DNA of 50,144 nt, from contig JAPHTA010000055.1 in NCBI GenBank assembly GCA_026196475.1, forward strand, positions 1-50,144, read 5' to 3'. This DNA is from Sedimenticola sp. (GTDB taxonomy: Bacteria; Pseudomonadota; Gammaproteobacteria; Chromatiales; Chromatiaceae). The position numbers and the translations under genes were made by a program. The notes beneath the pieces were generated by a model. It did not search any database. It saw only the letters and a list, made by a program, of their open reading frames with translations, and was not told the DNA's origin. The stretch's first letter is position 1. The number at the start of each line of letters is the position of its first letter. Shown piece by piece: positions 41,527 to 50,144 of the stretch.

Positions 41527-42096
41527 ATGAGCCCGATACGCGCCCTCCCACTGCTCGCACTCTCCCTGGTCAGCCAGGCCGTGGCGTCGAATCCTGCCGT
41601 ACGGATGCAGGTCTGCAACGACTATCACTGCGACATTCGTCGCCCCGCAAGCCTCTCTGCCGGCCAGTGGCGGGAGTTGCAACAGCTGTTTTCCAATGTC
41701 GGCGATCCGATCGAGGAGCGACGCCGGATCGGTACCGCTATCGGGCTCCTGGAGCAGTGGGTAGGCGAACAGACCGGAAGCTGGCGGGACCTGCCGCGCA
41801 ACGAGGGCGAAGGCACCGAGGCCGGTCAACTGGACTGCATTGCAGAATCGATAAACACAACCACCTATCTGCATCTCATGACACGGCACAACCTGTTAAA
41901 ATGGCACCGAGCGGATGCCCGGCAGCGACGCAGCGCCTGGATATTCAACGTTCACTGGACAGCCTCCATCCGGGAGACGACAACGGGCCAACGCTTCGCC
42001 GTCGACTCCTGGTTTTTCGCCAACGGAACCCCACCGGTCATCATGCCGCTAGAGGCCTGGTCAAGGGGACTGGAACAGACACTGAACAAGCCATGA
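41527..42096 (+). CDS. Exported protein with possible transglutaminase-like Cys-His-Asp triad
   Basis: The 189-residue product has a signal peptide (about 1-20, [16 protein letters not shown]). No named family is recognised. Residues that could form a papain/transglutaminase-like triad stand in the right order: Cys104 in [10 protein letters not shown] at the start of a helix, His143 in NVHWTASI and Asp160 in FAVDSWFF. The 17-residue His-Asp spacing is typical of bacterial transglutaminase-like proteases. A Cys pair (Cys30, Cys35) near the N-terminus could form a disulfide. It starts 15 bases after nudJ and overlaps mnmA by four bases (ATGA), so it is part of this unit. Its function is unknown; the enzyme assignment is inference. 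Confidence 0.7.
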   Translation: MSPIRALPLLALSLVSQAVASNPAVRMQVCNDYHCDIRRPASLSAGQWRELQQLFSNVGDPIEERRRIGTAIGLLEQWVGEQTGSWRDLPRNEGEGTEAGQLDCIAESINTTTYLHLMTRHNLLKWHRADARQRRSAWIFNVHWTASIRETTTGQRFAVDSWFFANGTPPVIMPLEAWSRGLEQTLNKP

Positions 42097-43181
42097 GCAA
42101 ACGGCAAAAGATCATCGTCGGCATGTCCGGCGGCGTGGACTCCTCCGTCGCGGCGCTGCTCCTGCAGCAACAGGGTTACCAGGTGGAGGGGCTGTTCATG
42201 AAGAACTGGGAGGAGGATGATACCGAGGCTTACTGCTCGGCCAGTGTCGACCTGGAGGATGCCACCGCGGTCGCCGGGCAACTCGGCATCAGACTGCACA
42301 CCATCAACTTTTCCGGCGAGTACTGGGACAACGTGTTCGAGTATTTCCTGGCCGAGTACCGGGCCGGACGCACCCCGAATCCGGACGTCCTGTGCAACCG
42401 GGAGATCAAGTTCAAGGCGTTTCTCGACTACGCGCTCCACCTGGGGGCCGGACGGATCGCCACCGGTCACTACGCCAGCATCCACCGGCAGGACGATCAA
42501 TGGCAGATGATCCGGGCCAGGGACGAGAACAAGGACCAGACCTACTTTCTCTACATGCTGGGCCAATCCCAGCTGGCGCACAGTCTCTTCCCCCTGGGGG
42601 AACTGGAAAAGGCATCTGTGCGACGAATCGCCGAAGAGGCCGGCCTGCCCAACCACAAAAAGAAGGACAGCACCGGGATCTGCTTCATCGGGGAGCGCAA
42701 GTTCAGGGAGTTCCTGGGCCGATATCTGCCGGCCAATCCGGGTTCCATGGTCACGCCGGAGGGTGAAGAGGTCGGCCAGCATCATGGCCTGATGTACTAC
42801 ACCCTGGGACAGCGCAAGGGCCTGGGTATCGGTGGTCGTGCGGAGCACGAGGGCGAACCCTGGTTTGTGGTGGAGAAGGATCTTCCCGGCAACCGCCTGA
42901 TCGTGGCCCAGGGACATGACCACCCGTTGCTGCTGAAACAGGGTCTTGTCGCCAGCCAGCTGCACTGGGTCGCGGATCATTCTCCCGGGCTGCCGCTCGA
43001 ATGCAATGCCCGTATCCGGCACCGCCAACCATTGCAGGCATGCCGGGTCGTGACGCAACCGGAGGGCCAGGTAACAGTGCATTTCAGGAATAACCAACGG
43101 GCGGTAACCCCGGGACAGTCCATCGTCTTCTACTCGGGCCGGGTTTGTCTGGGTGGCGGTATAATCGAGCAGGCTTTTTAG
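42093..43181 (+). CDS. mnmA: tRNA-specific 2-thiouridylase MnmA
   Basis: The 362-residue product has the PP-loop [21 protein letters not shown] with catalytic Cys101, and [13 protein letters not shown] with Cys197. A beta-barrel C-terminal domain ends GGGIIEQAF. It thiolates U34 in tRNA-Lys, tRNA-Glu and tRNA-Gln, using sulfur relayed by TusE. The ATG overlaps the preceding stop by four bases, and the stop is directly followed by the hflD start. A frame open far upstream (41667) is only the alternate reading of the preceding gene. Confidence 0.96.
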   Translation: MSKRQKIIVGMSGGVDSSVAALLLQQQGYQVEGLFMKNWEEDDTEAYCSASVDLEDATAVAGQLGIRLHTINFSGEYWDNVFEYFLAEYRAGRTPNPDVLCNREIKFKAFLDYALHLGAGRIATGHYASIHRQDDQWQMIRARDENKDQTYFLYMLGQSQLAHSLFPLGELEKASVRRIAEEAGLPNHKKKDSTGICFIGERKFREFLGRYLPANPGSMVTPEGEEVGQHHGLMYYTLGQRKGLGIGGRAEHEGEPWFVVEKDLPGNRLIVAQGHDHPLLLKQGLVASQLHWVADHSPGLPLECNARIRHRQPLQACRVVTQPEGQVTVHFRNNQRAVTPGQSIVFYSGRVCLGGGIIEQAF

Positions 43182-43799
43182 ATGAAGAGTGACAGAGATA
43201 GCTGTATCGCCCTCGCCGGCGTGTTTCAGGCCGCCCACCTGGCGGCACAGGTCGCGGAACAGGGCATGGCGGACAGTCGGGCCATGGAGGCCAGTATCCA
43301 CAGCCTGTTCAAGATTGATGCCGCGAGCGTGGAGGATGTCTTCGGCGGCCTGGACGGCATCGAGACCGGGCTGAGACTGATCCAGCGCCAGCTGGGCGAG
43401 AAGCGAGCCGACAACGTGCACGTGACCCAGTACGTGATCAGCCTGCTCCACCTGGAACGCAAACTGGGTAAAAATCCACGCATGCTGGAACAGATCCGGC
43501 AAGGTATCGAGCTGGCCACCAGCCGCTCGGAACACTTCCACCAGCTGCACTCCAACATCATCGCCCAGCTGGCCGATATCTACAGCAACACGGTCAGTCA
43601 ACTGCAACCCCGCATCATGGTGCAGGGCGAGCCCCTGCACCTGCAGAACAGCGAAAACGTCAACCGCATACGGGCCCTGCTGCTGGCCGGCATCCGCTCC
43701 GCCCTGTTGTGGCGCCAGTGCGGCGGCAGCCGTTGGCAAATACTCCTCAAGCGCAAGCAACTTGCAGCTGAAGCACGACGCCTTCTGCATATCCTGTAG
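43182..43799 (+). CDS. hflD: High frequency lysogenization protein HflD homolog
   Basis: The 205-residue helical protein matches HflD/YcfC throughout: CIALAGVFQAAHLAAQVAEQG at the N-terminus, GLRLIQRQLG and RIRALLLAGIRSALLWRQ near the C-terminus. In E. coli it is a peripheral membrane protein that binds lambda CII; its cellular role is unclear. It starts at the base after the mnmA stop. The usual next gene, purB, is missing here. Confidence 0.94.
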   Translation: MKSDRDSCIALAGVFQAAHLAAQVAEQGMADSRAMEASIHSLFKIDAASVEDVFGGLDGIETGLRLIQRQLGEKRADNVHVTQYVISLLHLERKLGKNPRMLEQIRQGIELATSRSEHFHQLHSNIIAQLADIYSNTVSQLQPRIMVQGEPLHLQNSENVNRIRALLLAGIRSALLWRQCGGSRWQILLKRKQLAAEARRLLHIL

Positions 43800-43923
43800 C
43801 CCACACGACCAGGGTCACGCTTCCGGAAAAAACGCCGCAAGTGCGGCAAAGTGAGATCTGGCGCAGGACCCTTTTCCCCAAGTCGTGGCACACTGCACCC
43901 GAATCAGATTACGGAGTCCACCG

Positions 43924-44235
43924 ATGAAACCCGGCCAGCGCCTGCCACTGCTATTGTTGCTCTGCCTGATACTGCTGCCGACGGTTCCCGTCCTGGCCGA
44001 TGCACCGTTCGAGACTAAAGCCGGGGAACAGCGCCCACTATCCGGTACCGGCGGCACCTTCCCGGACGTCATGGCAGACGGCAAGGCAGCGGGAGAACAG
44101 ATAGGAGAGACGAGCCGTGACCTCTACCAATCAACCCGTCAAACCGGTGCCCGGGCGGTTCGAGCCATTTCGCAAGGCGGATCAACCGCCTGGAACAAGA
44201 GCCGGGACCTCACCCGGTCGCTTCTCGACTGGTAG
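43924..44235 (+). CDS. Small exported protein of unknown function
   Basis: The 103-residue product starts at the ATG at 43924, which has GGAG nine bases upstream; a frame from 43885 adds 13 residues without a good start. A clear signal peptide (LPLLLLLCLILLPTVPVLADA) leaves a mature chain of about 75 residues, rich in Gly, Ala, Arg and Ser, helical in its second half (RDLYQSTRQTGARAVRAISQ). It is periplasmic or secreted. No family recognised. It is a separate unit 124 bases after hflD. Confidence 0.65.
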   Translation: MKPGQRLPLLLLLCLILLPTVPVLADAPFETKAGEQRPLSGTGGTFPDVMADGKAAGEQIGETSRDLYQSTRQTGARAVRAISQGGSTAWNKSRDLTRSLLDW

Positions 44236-44293
44236 GCCGATCCTGGCCGGCAGATCTCCGGAACGTCCCGGTCTTTTTGGCGCCCCGGGCGAG

Positions 44294-44339
44294 TGTCACC
44301 CCTATGTGACAAGTTGTTGCTATAGGTCAATTATCTGAC
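44294..44339. promoter_or_regulatory. Two dyad symmetries upstream of the heme PAS-GGDEF-EAL gene
   Basis: TGTCAC-N6-GTGACA (44294-44311) is a perfect 6-bp dyad. A second, GTCA-N6-TGAC (44326-44339), lies 32 bases downstream centre to centre, about three helical turns. Both have a GTCA/TGAC core. This is a plausible double operator 150-200 bases before the start at 44491. The regulator is unknown and no -10/-35 pair was assigned. Confidence 0.35.
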
Positions 44340-44490
44340 ACCTCCTGCCCGCTAGACTCTACTCCACGGGAGCTACCAGCTAGTAGTCTGATATGCAGTT
44401 CCGGTCCCGCTCCAGCGCCACCCCGAAACGGCATTGGTATGGAAGAGATGCAAATCGTGCCCTTTTTACACATAACAAGACCCAATCCGG

Positions 44491-47442
44491 ATGCTGGACC
44501 TGAAGTCAAAACTGCTGTTCACCATTGGCACCGTTTTCCTGATCTCATTCGGGATTCTCACCTACTTTGACTACCGCAATACCCGCCAGGAGATAGCGCA
44601 GGCCCTGACCAACGAGGCCCGCCTCATCCGCAGCATGATGACCGCAACCCGGCGGGTCTATCGCCACCAGCTGATGATCAGCGGGCTGCCTCTGGATGGG
44701 ACAACGCTTGGATTTCTGCCGGCCCATGCCCTGAGCAGGGTATCCAATGAATTCAGTCGACTTGTGACCTCAGGCCTGACCTTCAACAACGTCTCCGATC
44801 GTCCGCGCAACAGTGAACTGATGGCAGACAGGGTCGAGCTGGAGGCGATGGACTATTTTCGCCACAACCCGGACGCCAGGGAGCGCCTGGTGCCCTTTGA
44901 CAGCAGAGACGGTGAGCCCTATTACCACTTTGCCGCTCCACTCTGGATCACCAGGGACTGCCTGAAATGCCATGGCAAGCCGGAGGACGCTCCTCCCGGA
45001 ATCCGGGAGATCTACAACGCCTCCTATCACTACGAACTGGGAGACCTGAAGGGGATACTGAGCATCAAGCTTCCGGCCCGGGAGCTTGAGCAACGGGCGA
45101 TCAGCCAGGTATGGGAGAGCAGTTTCAACTACCTGGTCGGCTTCATACTCACCTTTCTTGCCGTATTCCTTCTGCTCAAGCGCACGTTGCTGGGCCGGAT
45201 CGCCACCCTCACCCGGGCCAGCGAATCCCTGGCCGGGGGCAACTACGGGACACGTATCGACCTGACCGGAAGCGACGAGATCAGCCAGGTATCCGCTGCG
45301 TTCAACAGCATGGCCGAGGCAATTGCGGAGCGTACGCGTAATCTGGAAGAGAACGAGCAGCGCACCCGGTCAATTTTCCAGTCGGCGGGTGAAGGCATGC
45401 TCCTGGTCAGTGACGACGGGTTGATCCGGGATCATAACCGGGCCGCCGAAAGCATATTCGGCTTCACCGCTGAACAGCTTTCCGAACAGCCTCTGACCTG
45501 TCTGCTGCCGGAACAGTTGAGCCCGGTGGAACGTCGCAGGTTACTGCGAATCGTCTCCCACAGTGATCCCGGTGACAGAACCCGGCAACGCATCGAAATC
45601 ACCGGGAGGCGTCGCAGCGGGGAGCACTTCCCCATGGAACTGAATATCAGCCAGGTGAAGATTGGCAGCCGCACGCTCTATCTATCGATCATCGAGGATA
45701 TATCCGAGCGCAAGCAGGCGGAACAGGTTATCCAGGAGAAGCAGCAGTTTCTGCAATCGGTCATTGACGGGGTGATCGATCCCATCATGGTAATCGGGGA
45801 GGACTACCGGGTGATCATGATGAACCGTTCCGCCCGGGACAACGTACCTGCGCAGTTCAGGGCCCTGTCGACTCACTACTGTTACCAGGTATCGCACAAC
45901 CGGGATACCCCCTGCTCCGGCAACGAGCACCCCTGCCCCCTGAAGCAGGTGTTGAGTAACCGCCGGGCGGTCACTCTTCTGCACGAGCATCACACCCGGG
46001 AACTGGGGTTGCGCCGGATCGAGCTGGATGCCTCCCCTTACCGGGACAGCAGCGGCAGGCTACGGGGCATCATAGAGGTCTCAAAGGACATTACCGAGCG
46101 GCTGGAGACTGAGGAGCAACTGCGTGACAACGAGGTTCGTCTCAGCCACCTGGCGCAGCACGATGTCCTTACCGGCCTGCCCAATCGATTGCTGTTCCAT
46201 GACCGCCTGGAGCACGCCATGCACAAGGCCCGTCGTTCCGGCCACCAGGTGGCCGTGCTGTTCCTTGACCTGGACCGGTTCAAGAATATCAACGACGGCC
46301 TCGGACACGACGTGGGAGACGGCATGCTGAGAGAGGTGGCCAGTCGCCTGCTGCGGGTGATTCGCGACGAGGATACCGTGGCCCGGCTTGGGGGGGACGA
46401 GTTTGTCATCATACTGGAGGATATCCCGGACGCCTCAAGCGCCAGTTCGGTGGCGAGGAAATGCCTTGCCGCGCTGTCACAGAAGATGCTGATCAAGGGA
46501 ATCGACATCTTTCCCACCGTGAGCATTGGCATCGCCCTTTTTCCGGAAGATGAGCAGAGCGTGGATGGCCTGATGAAATGCGCGGATGCCGCCATGTACC
46601 GGGCCAAGGACGGCGGGCGCGACAGCTTCCAGTTCTATACCCGGGACATGAATGACCGAACCATATCCCTGCTGAGAATGGAGGGGAGCCTGCGTCACGC
46701 CCTGGAAAAACAGCAGCTGCTACTTCACTACCAGCCGAAATACGATCTGCGTAAGCGGGAGCTGGTGGGCATGGAGGCACTGGTGCGCTGGCAACACCCG
46801 GAAAAAGGTCTGATTCCTCCGGCCGACTTCATTCCGCTGGCGGAAGACACCGGAATGATCGTAGCCATAGGTGAGTGGGTTCTGGATGAGGCGTGCCGGC
46901 AGCTTCGCGAATGGCACGAAACGGGTTTCCGCCGGCTACAGGTGGCGGTCAATATTTCCGCCAGGCACTTCAATCCGAGTCTGCTGGAGACACTGGACCA
47001 GGTGCTGATGAAAACCGGGCTGGAGCCGGAATGCCTGGAGCTGGAGATTACAGAGAGCGTGCTGATGGAGAACGCCGAGGCGGCAGTGGTGACTCTGCAC
47101 CAGATCCGAAACCGCGGAATCGCATTGGCGATCGACGACTTCGGGACCGGATACTCGTCGCTCAGCTACCTGAAGCAGTTCCCCATCGGCAGCCTGAAGA
47201 TCGACCGCTCCTTCGTACAGGACGTGATGCAGGACTCCAACGACTCGGCCATTGTCAGTTCAGTCGTGGCCCTGGCCAGAAACATGGACCTGCAGGTCAC
47301 AGCCGAAGGGATCGAGACCGAGGAGCAGCTGCGCTTCATCCAGGACTCAGGCTGCGATTTCGGTCAGGGCTACCTGCTGGGCCGACCGGTGGACGCATCC
47401 CGGTTCGAGGCGCTGCACCTGAGGCCACGGGTACCGGCCTGA
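44491..47442 (+). CDS. Membrane heme-binding sensor PAS-GGDEF-EAL protein (c-di-GMP turnover)
   Basis: The 983-residue product has a transmembrane helix (about 8-25) and a periplasmic Tll0287/DUF3365-like domain (about 30-205) with a c-type heme motif CLKCH at 157-161. A second transmembrane helix (about 214-233), HAMP (233-288), two PAS domains (about 295-410 and 415-540), GGDEF (545-705) and EAL (735-975) follow. RLGGDEF (632-638) with I-site RDED five residues before it is intact. EAL-domain residues MEALVRW (761-767), ITES and DDFGTGYSS are also intact, so both activities are possible. PAS2 contains Cys464, Cys475 and Cys482 with nearby His469 and His480. Heme and Cys suggest redox or ligand sensing. 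Single gene; stop 96 bases before that of convergent acnB. Confidence 0.93.
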   Translation: MLDLKSKLLFTIGTVFLISFGILTYFDYRNTRQEIAQALTNEARLIRSMMTATRRVYRHQLMISGLPLDGTTLGFLPAHALSRVSNEFSRLVTSGLTFNNVSDRPRNSELMADRVELEAMDYFRHNPDARERLVPFDSRDGEPYYHFAAPLWITRDCLKCHGKPEDAPPGIREIYNASYHYELGDLKGILSIKLPARELEQRAISQVWESSFNYLVGFILTFLAVFLLLKRTLLGRIATLTRASESLAGGNYGTRIDLTGSDEISQVSAAFNSMAEAIAERTRNLEENEQRTRSIFQSAGEGMLLVSDDGLIRDHNRAAESIFGFTAEQLSEQPLTCLLPEQLSPVERRRLLRIVSHSDPGDRTRQRIEITGRRRSGEHFPMELNISQVKIGSRTLYLSIIEDISERKQAEQVIQEKQQFLQSVIDGVIDPIMVIGEDYRVIMMNRSARDNVPAQFRALSTHYCYQVSHNRDTPCSGNEHPCPLKQVLSNRRAVTLLHEHHTRELGLRRIELDASPYRDSSGRLRGIIEVSKDITERLETEEQLRDNEVRLSHLAQHDVLTGLPNRLLFHDRLEHAMHKARRSGHQVAVLFLDLDRFKNINDGLGHDVGDGMLREVASRLLRVIRDEDTVARLGGDEFVIILEDIPDASSASSVARKCLAALSQKMLIKGIDIFPTVSIGIALFPEDEQSVDGLMKCADAAMYRAKDGGRDSFQFYTRDMNDRTISLLRMEGSLRHALEKQQLLLHYQPKYDLRKRELVGMEALVRWQHPEKGLIPPADFIPLAEDTGMIVAIGEWVLDEACRQLREWHETGFRRLQVAVNISARHFNPSLLETLDQVLMKTGLEPECLELEITESVLMENAEAAVVTLHQIRNRGIALAIDDFGTGYSSLSYLKQFPIGSLKIDRSFVQDVMQDSNDSAIVSSVVALARNMDLQVTAEGIETEEQLRFIQDSGCDFGQGYLLGRPVDASRFEALHLRPRVPA

Positions 47443-47473
47443 CAAGACAGGGAACCCGGGATTCACCGGCGCA

Positions 47474-47500
47474 GAAAAAACCCCGGTTGCCCGGGGTTTC
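47474..47500 (-). terminator. Terminator after acnB, possibly bidirectional
   Basis: CCCCGG (47481-47486) pairs with CCGGGG (47491-47496), and AAA/TTT extends the stem. On the minus strand a run of six T follows (47475-47480), 38 bases beyond the acnB stop. On the plus strand only TTT follows, so for the EAL gene it would be weaker. Confidence 0.8.
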
Positions 47501-47537
47501 TCAGTACCGCCTTTTGCTGCCTTTCAGTTTCGCCCCG

Positions 47538-50126
47538 TCAGGCGACGAACTCCACCTTGTTGGCGACCGACTGGTAGGCCTCGATCTGGTCGAAGTTCAT
47601 GTAACGGAAGATCTCCCCCGACATGGCATCGATCTGGTCCGCGTAGACCATGTACTCCTCGACGCTCGGCAGCTTGCCGAGGATCGCCGCCACGGCGGCA
47701 AGTTCCGCCGATGAAAGATAGACATCGGCGCCGGTTCCCAGGCGGTTGGGGAAGTTGCGAGTGGAGGTGGATACCACGGTTGCGTTGTCCCGCACCCTGG
47801 CCTGGTTGCCCATGCAGAGTGAACAGCCCGGCATCTCCATGCGTGCCCCGGCCTTGCCGAAGGTGGCATAGTAGCCCTCCTCGTTCAACACGTAAGCATC
47901 CATCTTGGTGGGGGGCGCCATCCACAGGCGGGTCGGCAGATCGTGCTTGCCCTCCAGCAGTTTTCCGGCAGCCCGGAAGTGACCGATATTGGTCATGCAG
48001 GAGCCGATGAAGACCTCGTCGATCTTCTCGCCCGCAACCTCGGAGAGGGGTTTCACGTCGTCCGGGTCGTTGGGGCAGGCCAGGATCGGCTCTTTGACGT
48101 CGGCCAGATCGATCTCGATCACCGCGGCATACTCGGCATCCGCATCACCCTCCAGCAACTCGGGGTTCTCCAGCCACTTCTGCATGCCCTCAATCCGGCG
48201 CTGCAGGGTCCGGGGATCCTTGTAGCCACTTGCGATCATCCACTTCAGCAGGGTGATGTTGGAGTTCAGGTACTCGATGATCGGCTCCTTGCCCAGCTTG
48301 ATGCTGCAACCGGCGGCTGAACGCTCGGCGGACGCATCGGAGAGTTCGAACGCCTGCTCCACCTTCAGGTCGGGCAGTCCCTCGATCTCCAGGATGCGGC
48401 CGGAGAAGATGTTCTGCTTGCCCGCCTTGGCCACGGTCAGGAGACCCTGCTTGATGGCGTAGTAGGGAATCGCATTGACCAGGTCACGGAGGGTGATACC
48501 AGGCTGCATCCTGCCCTTGAAGCGGACCAGCACCGACTCCGGCATGTCCAGCGGCATGACGCCGGTGGCGGCGGCAAACGCCACCAGGCCGGAACCGGCC
48601 GGGAACGAGATACCGAGCGGGAACCGGGTGTGGGAGTCACCCCCGGTACCCAGGGTATCCGGCAGCAGCATGCGGTTCAGCCAGGAGTGGATGATGCCGT
48701 CACCGGGACGCAGCGCGACACCACCGCGCGAGGAGATAAAGTCCGGCAGGGTGTGGTGCGTGCTGATATCGACCGGCTTGGGATAGGCTGCGGTGTGGCA
48801 GAACGACTGCATCACCAGGTCGGCGGAGAAACCCAGGCAGGCCAGGTCCTTCAGTTCGTCCCGGGTCATCGGTCCGGTGGTGTCCTGGGAGCCAACGGTG
48901 GTCATCTTCGGCTCGCAGTAGGTGTCAGGGCGGATGCCCTCCACGCCGCAGGCCCTGCCCACCATCTTCTGCGCCAGGGAGAATCCCTTGCCGGTATCGC
49001 TGGCGGGCCTGGGAAGCTTGAACAGCGTGCTCGGTTCCTGGCCCAGCGCCTCACGGGCACGCCCGGTCAGGCCACGGCCGATGATCAGCGGGATGCGTCC
49101 GCCAGCTCGCACCTCGTCCAGCAGTACGTCTGTCTTCAGCTCGAAGCGGCACAGCTCGTCACCACTCTCGTGGCTCCTGATCACCCCTTCGTAGGGGTAA
49201 ACGTCAATCACGTCGCCCATGTTGAGACTGGAGACATCGCATTCGAACGGCAGCGCGCCGGCATCTTCCATGGTGTTGAAAAAGATCGGCGCGATCTTGC
49301 CGCCGATACAGAACCCGCCATCCCGCTTGTTGGGAATGAAGGGGATATCATCACCCATGTGCCAGAGCACGGAGTTGGTGGCCGACTTGCGGGAGGATCC
49401 GGTACCCACGACATCGCCCACGTAGGCAACCGGGAAACCCTTCTCCTTCAGCGCATTGATCTGGGATATGGGGCCCAGCTCGCCCGGCTTGTCGGGGTTG
49501 ATCCCCTCCCGCTCCATCTTCAGCATGGCATTGGCGTGCAGCGGGATGTCCGGACGGGACCAGGCATCGGGCGCCGGGGAGAGGTCATCGGTGTTGGTCT
49601 CGCCGGTCACCTTGAACACGGTCAGGGTGATCTTCTCGGCCAGTTCCGGCTTGGCCGTGAACCATTCACCATCGGCCCAGGACTGAAGTACGGCCCTGGC
49701 ATTGGCGTTACCGGCATCCGCCTTCTCCTTCACATCATTGAAGGCGTCGAACACCAGAAGGGTGTGTGAAAGTGCCTTGATCGCGGTCGGCGCCAGCAGC
49801 TCGTCATCCAGGGCATCGATCAGCGGAGCAATATTGTAGCCACCGAGCATGGTGCCAAGCAGTTCGGTCGCCTTGACCCGGTCTATCAGGGGGCAGTCGC
49901 AGCCACCCTTGGCCACATCGGCCAGGAATGCCGCCTTGACGTAGGCGGACTGATCGACACCGGCCGGTACCCGGTGAGTGAGCAGATCCAGGATATACTC
50001 CTCTTCGCCCGCAGGAGGATTCTTGAGCAGTTCAACCAGCTGTGCAGTCTGCTCCGGGTTGAGCGGGAGCGGCGGGATGCCTTCAGCGGCACGCTCTTCT
50101 ACGTGTTTGCGATAGCTTTCTAACAC
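47538..50126 (-). CDS. acnB: Aconitate hydratase B (2-methylisocitrate dehydratase)
   Basis: The 862-residue product is complete. It starts at GTG (50126), supported by AGGAGG eight bases upstream and by alignment of [15 protein letters not shown] with the AcnB N-terminus. An N-terminal HEAT-like domain is followed by the swivel domain ([13 protein letters not shown]) and the catalytic domains. The [4Fe-4S] ligands lie in [11 protein letters not shown] and [10 protein letters not shown]. It interconverts citrate and isocitrate in the TCA cycle and can act as methylisocitrate dehydratase. The length equals E. coli AcnB (865). It is convergent with the EAL-domain gene. Only 18 bases upstream are in the window, so its promoter is not visible. 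Confidence 0.97.
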   Translation of the reverse strand: MLESYRKHVEERAAEGIPPLPLNPEQTAQLVELLKNPPAGEEEYILDLLTHRVPAGVDQSAYVKAAFLADVAKGGCDCPLIDRVKATELLGTMLGGYNIAPLIDALDDELLAPTAIKALSHTLLVFDAFNDVKEKADAGNANARAVLQSWADGEWFTAKPELAEKITLTVFKVTGETNTDDLSPAPDAWSRPDIPLHANAMLKMEREGINPDKPGELGPISQINALKEKGFPVAYVGDVVGTGSSRKSATNSVLWHMGDDIPFIPNKRDGGFCIGGKIAPIFFNTMEDAGALPFECDVSSLNMGDVIDVYPYEGVIRSHESGDELCRFELKTDVLLDEVRAGGRIPLIIGRGLTGRAREALGQEPSTLFKLPRPASDTGKGFSLAQKMVGRACGVEGIRPDTYCEPKMTTVGSQDTTGPMTRDELKDLACLGFSADLVMQSFCHTAAYPKPVDISTHHTLPDFISSRGGVALRPGDGIIHSWLNRMLLPDTLGTGGDSHTRFPLGISFPAGSGLVAFAAATGVMPLDMPESVLVRFKGRMQPGITLRDLVNAIPYYAIKQGLLTVAKAGKQNIFSGRILEIEGLPDLKVEQAFELSDASAERSAAGCSIKLGKEPIIEYLNSNITLLKWMIASGYKDPRTLQRRIEGMQKWLENPELLEGDADAEYAAVIEIDLADVKEPILACPNDPDDVKPLSEVAGEKIDEVFIGSCMTNIGHFRAAGKLLEGKHDLPTRLWMAPPTKMDAYVLNEEGYYATFGKAGARMEMPGCSLCMGNQARVRDNATVVSTSTRNFPNRLGTGADVYLSSAELAAVAAILGKLPSVEEYMVYADQIDAMSGEIFRYMNFDQIEAYQSVANKVEFVA

Positions 50127-50144
50127 CGGGTGATCCTCCTGGTT

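Noticed and set aside
41952-43790. Long open frame (over 600 codons) antisense to mnmA and hflD
   Set aside because: The opposite strand carries two well-conserved proteins; long antisense frames are common in GC-rich genes and the translation shows no domain.

Overview
The window is about 50 kb of a gammaproteobacterial chromosome. Two conserved blocks support this placement. One is gyrA-serC-(serA)-pheA-hisC-tyrA with divergent mtnA / MTA deaminase-ubiG-mupP-yciK, which matches the order known from Pseudomonas. The other is rluE-nudJ-mnmA-hflD, which matches Enterobacteria. A two-subunit bacterioferritin, a c-heme sensor/c-di-GMP protein and GC-rich core genes would fit an environmental, possibly sulfur-oxidising lineage, but that last point is inference only. 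No phage, insertion sequence, integrase or CRISPR array was seen.

Positions 1-22671 hold two tRNA genes (Glu, Ala) and, upstream of them on the same minus strand, an almost unbroken operon of twelve genes. In transcription order these are: a triple DcrB/PsbP-like protein with a TPR tail; a TPR protein with a beta domain; a TPR protein; a 996-residue Thr-rich/Ala-Gly-rich exported protein; a 2107-residue exported multidomain protein with five PPC-like repeats; a VWA protein; an ABC ATPase; a MacB/FtsX-type permease; a formylglycine-generating-enzyme-fold protein with a coiled-coil tail; a glycine-zipper lipoprotein; a coiled-coil lipoprotein; and an S41 (C-terminal processing) peptidase. Most neighbours overlap by 1-17 bases. 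All products except the ATPase carry a signal peptide, lipobox or membrane segments. Two short sequence modules recur in different proteins: an 11-residue D-x-L-E-G repeat and a TPR-like C-terminal tail. I recognise no named system with this composition. It is the best candidate here for an undescribed envelope or surface-assembly system.

Positions 22672-23424 form a non-coding gap with an FNR-like dyad, a hairpin and a small tandem repeat. Positions 23425-25270 are an iron block: a ferroxidase-type bacterioferritin subunit, a heme-type bacterioferritin subunit, a divergent bacterioferritin-associated ferredoxin with a Fur-like site between them, and a DUF1289 protein.

Positions 25279-34963 (minus strand) hold serine and aromatic amino acid biosynthesis, gyrA and mtnA. 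Positions 35020-39229 (plus strand) hold MTA/SAH deaminase, a DUF302 protein, ubiG, a MupP-type phosphatase and yciK. Positions 39363-40426 hold a diguanylate cyclase behind a well-formed sigma-54 promoter, ending in a terminator. Positions 40439-44235 hold rluE, nudJ, an exported protein with a possible transglutaminase-like Cys-His-Asp triad, mnmA, hflD and a small exported protein. Positions 44491-47442 encode a heme-binding PAS-GGDEF-EAL protein. The window closes with complete acnB on the minus strand, starting at GTG.
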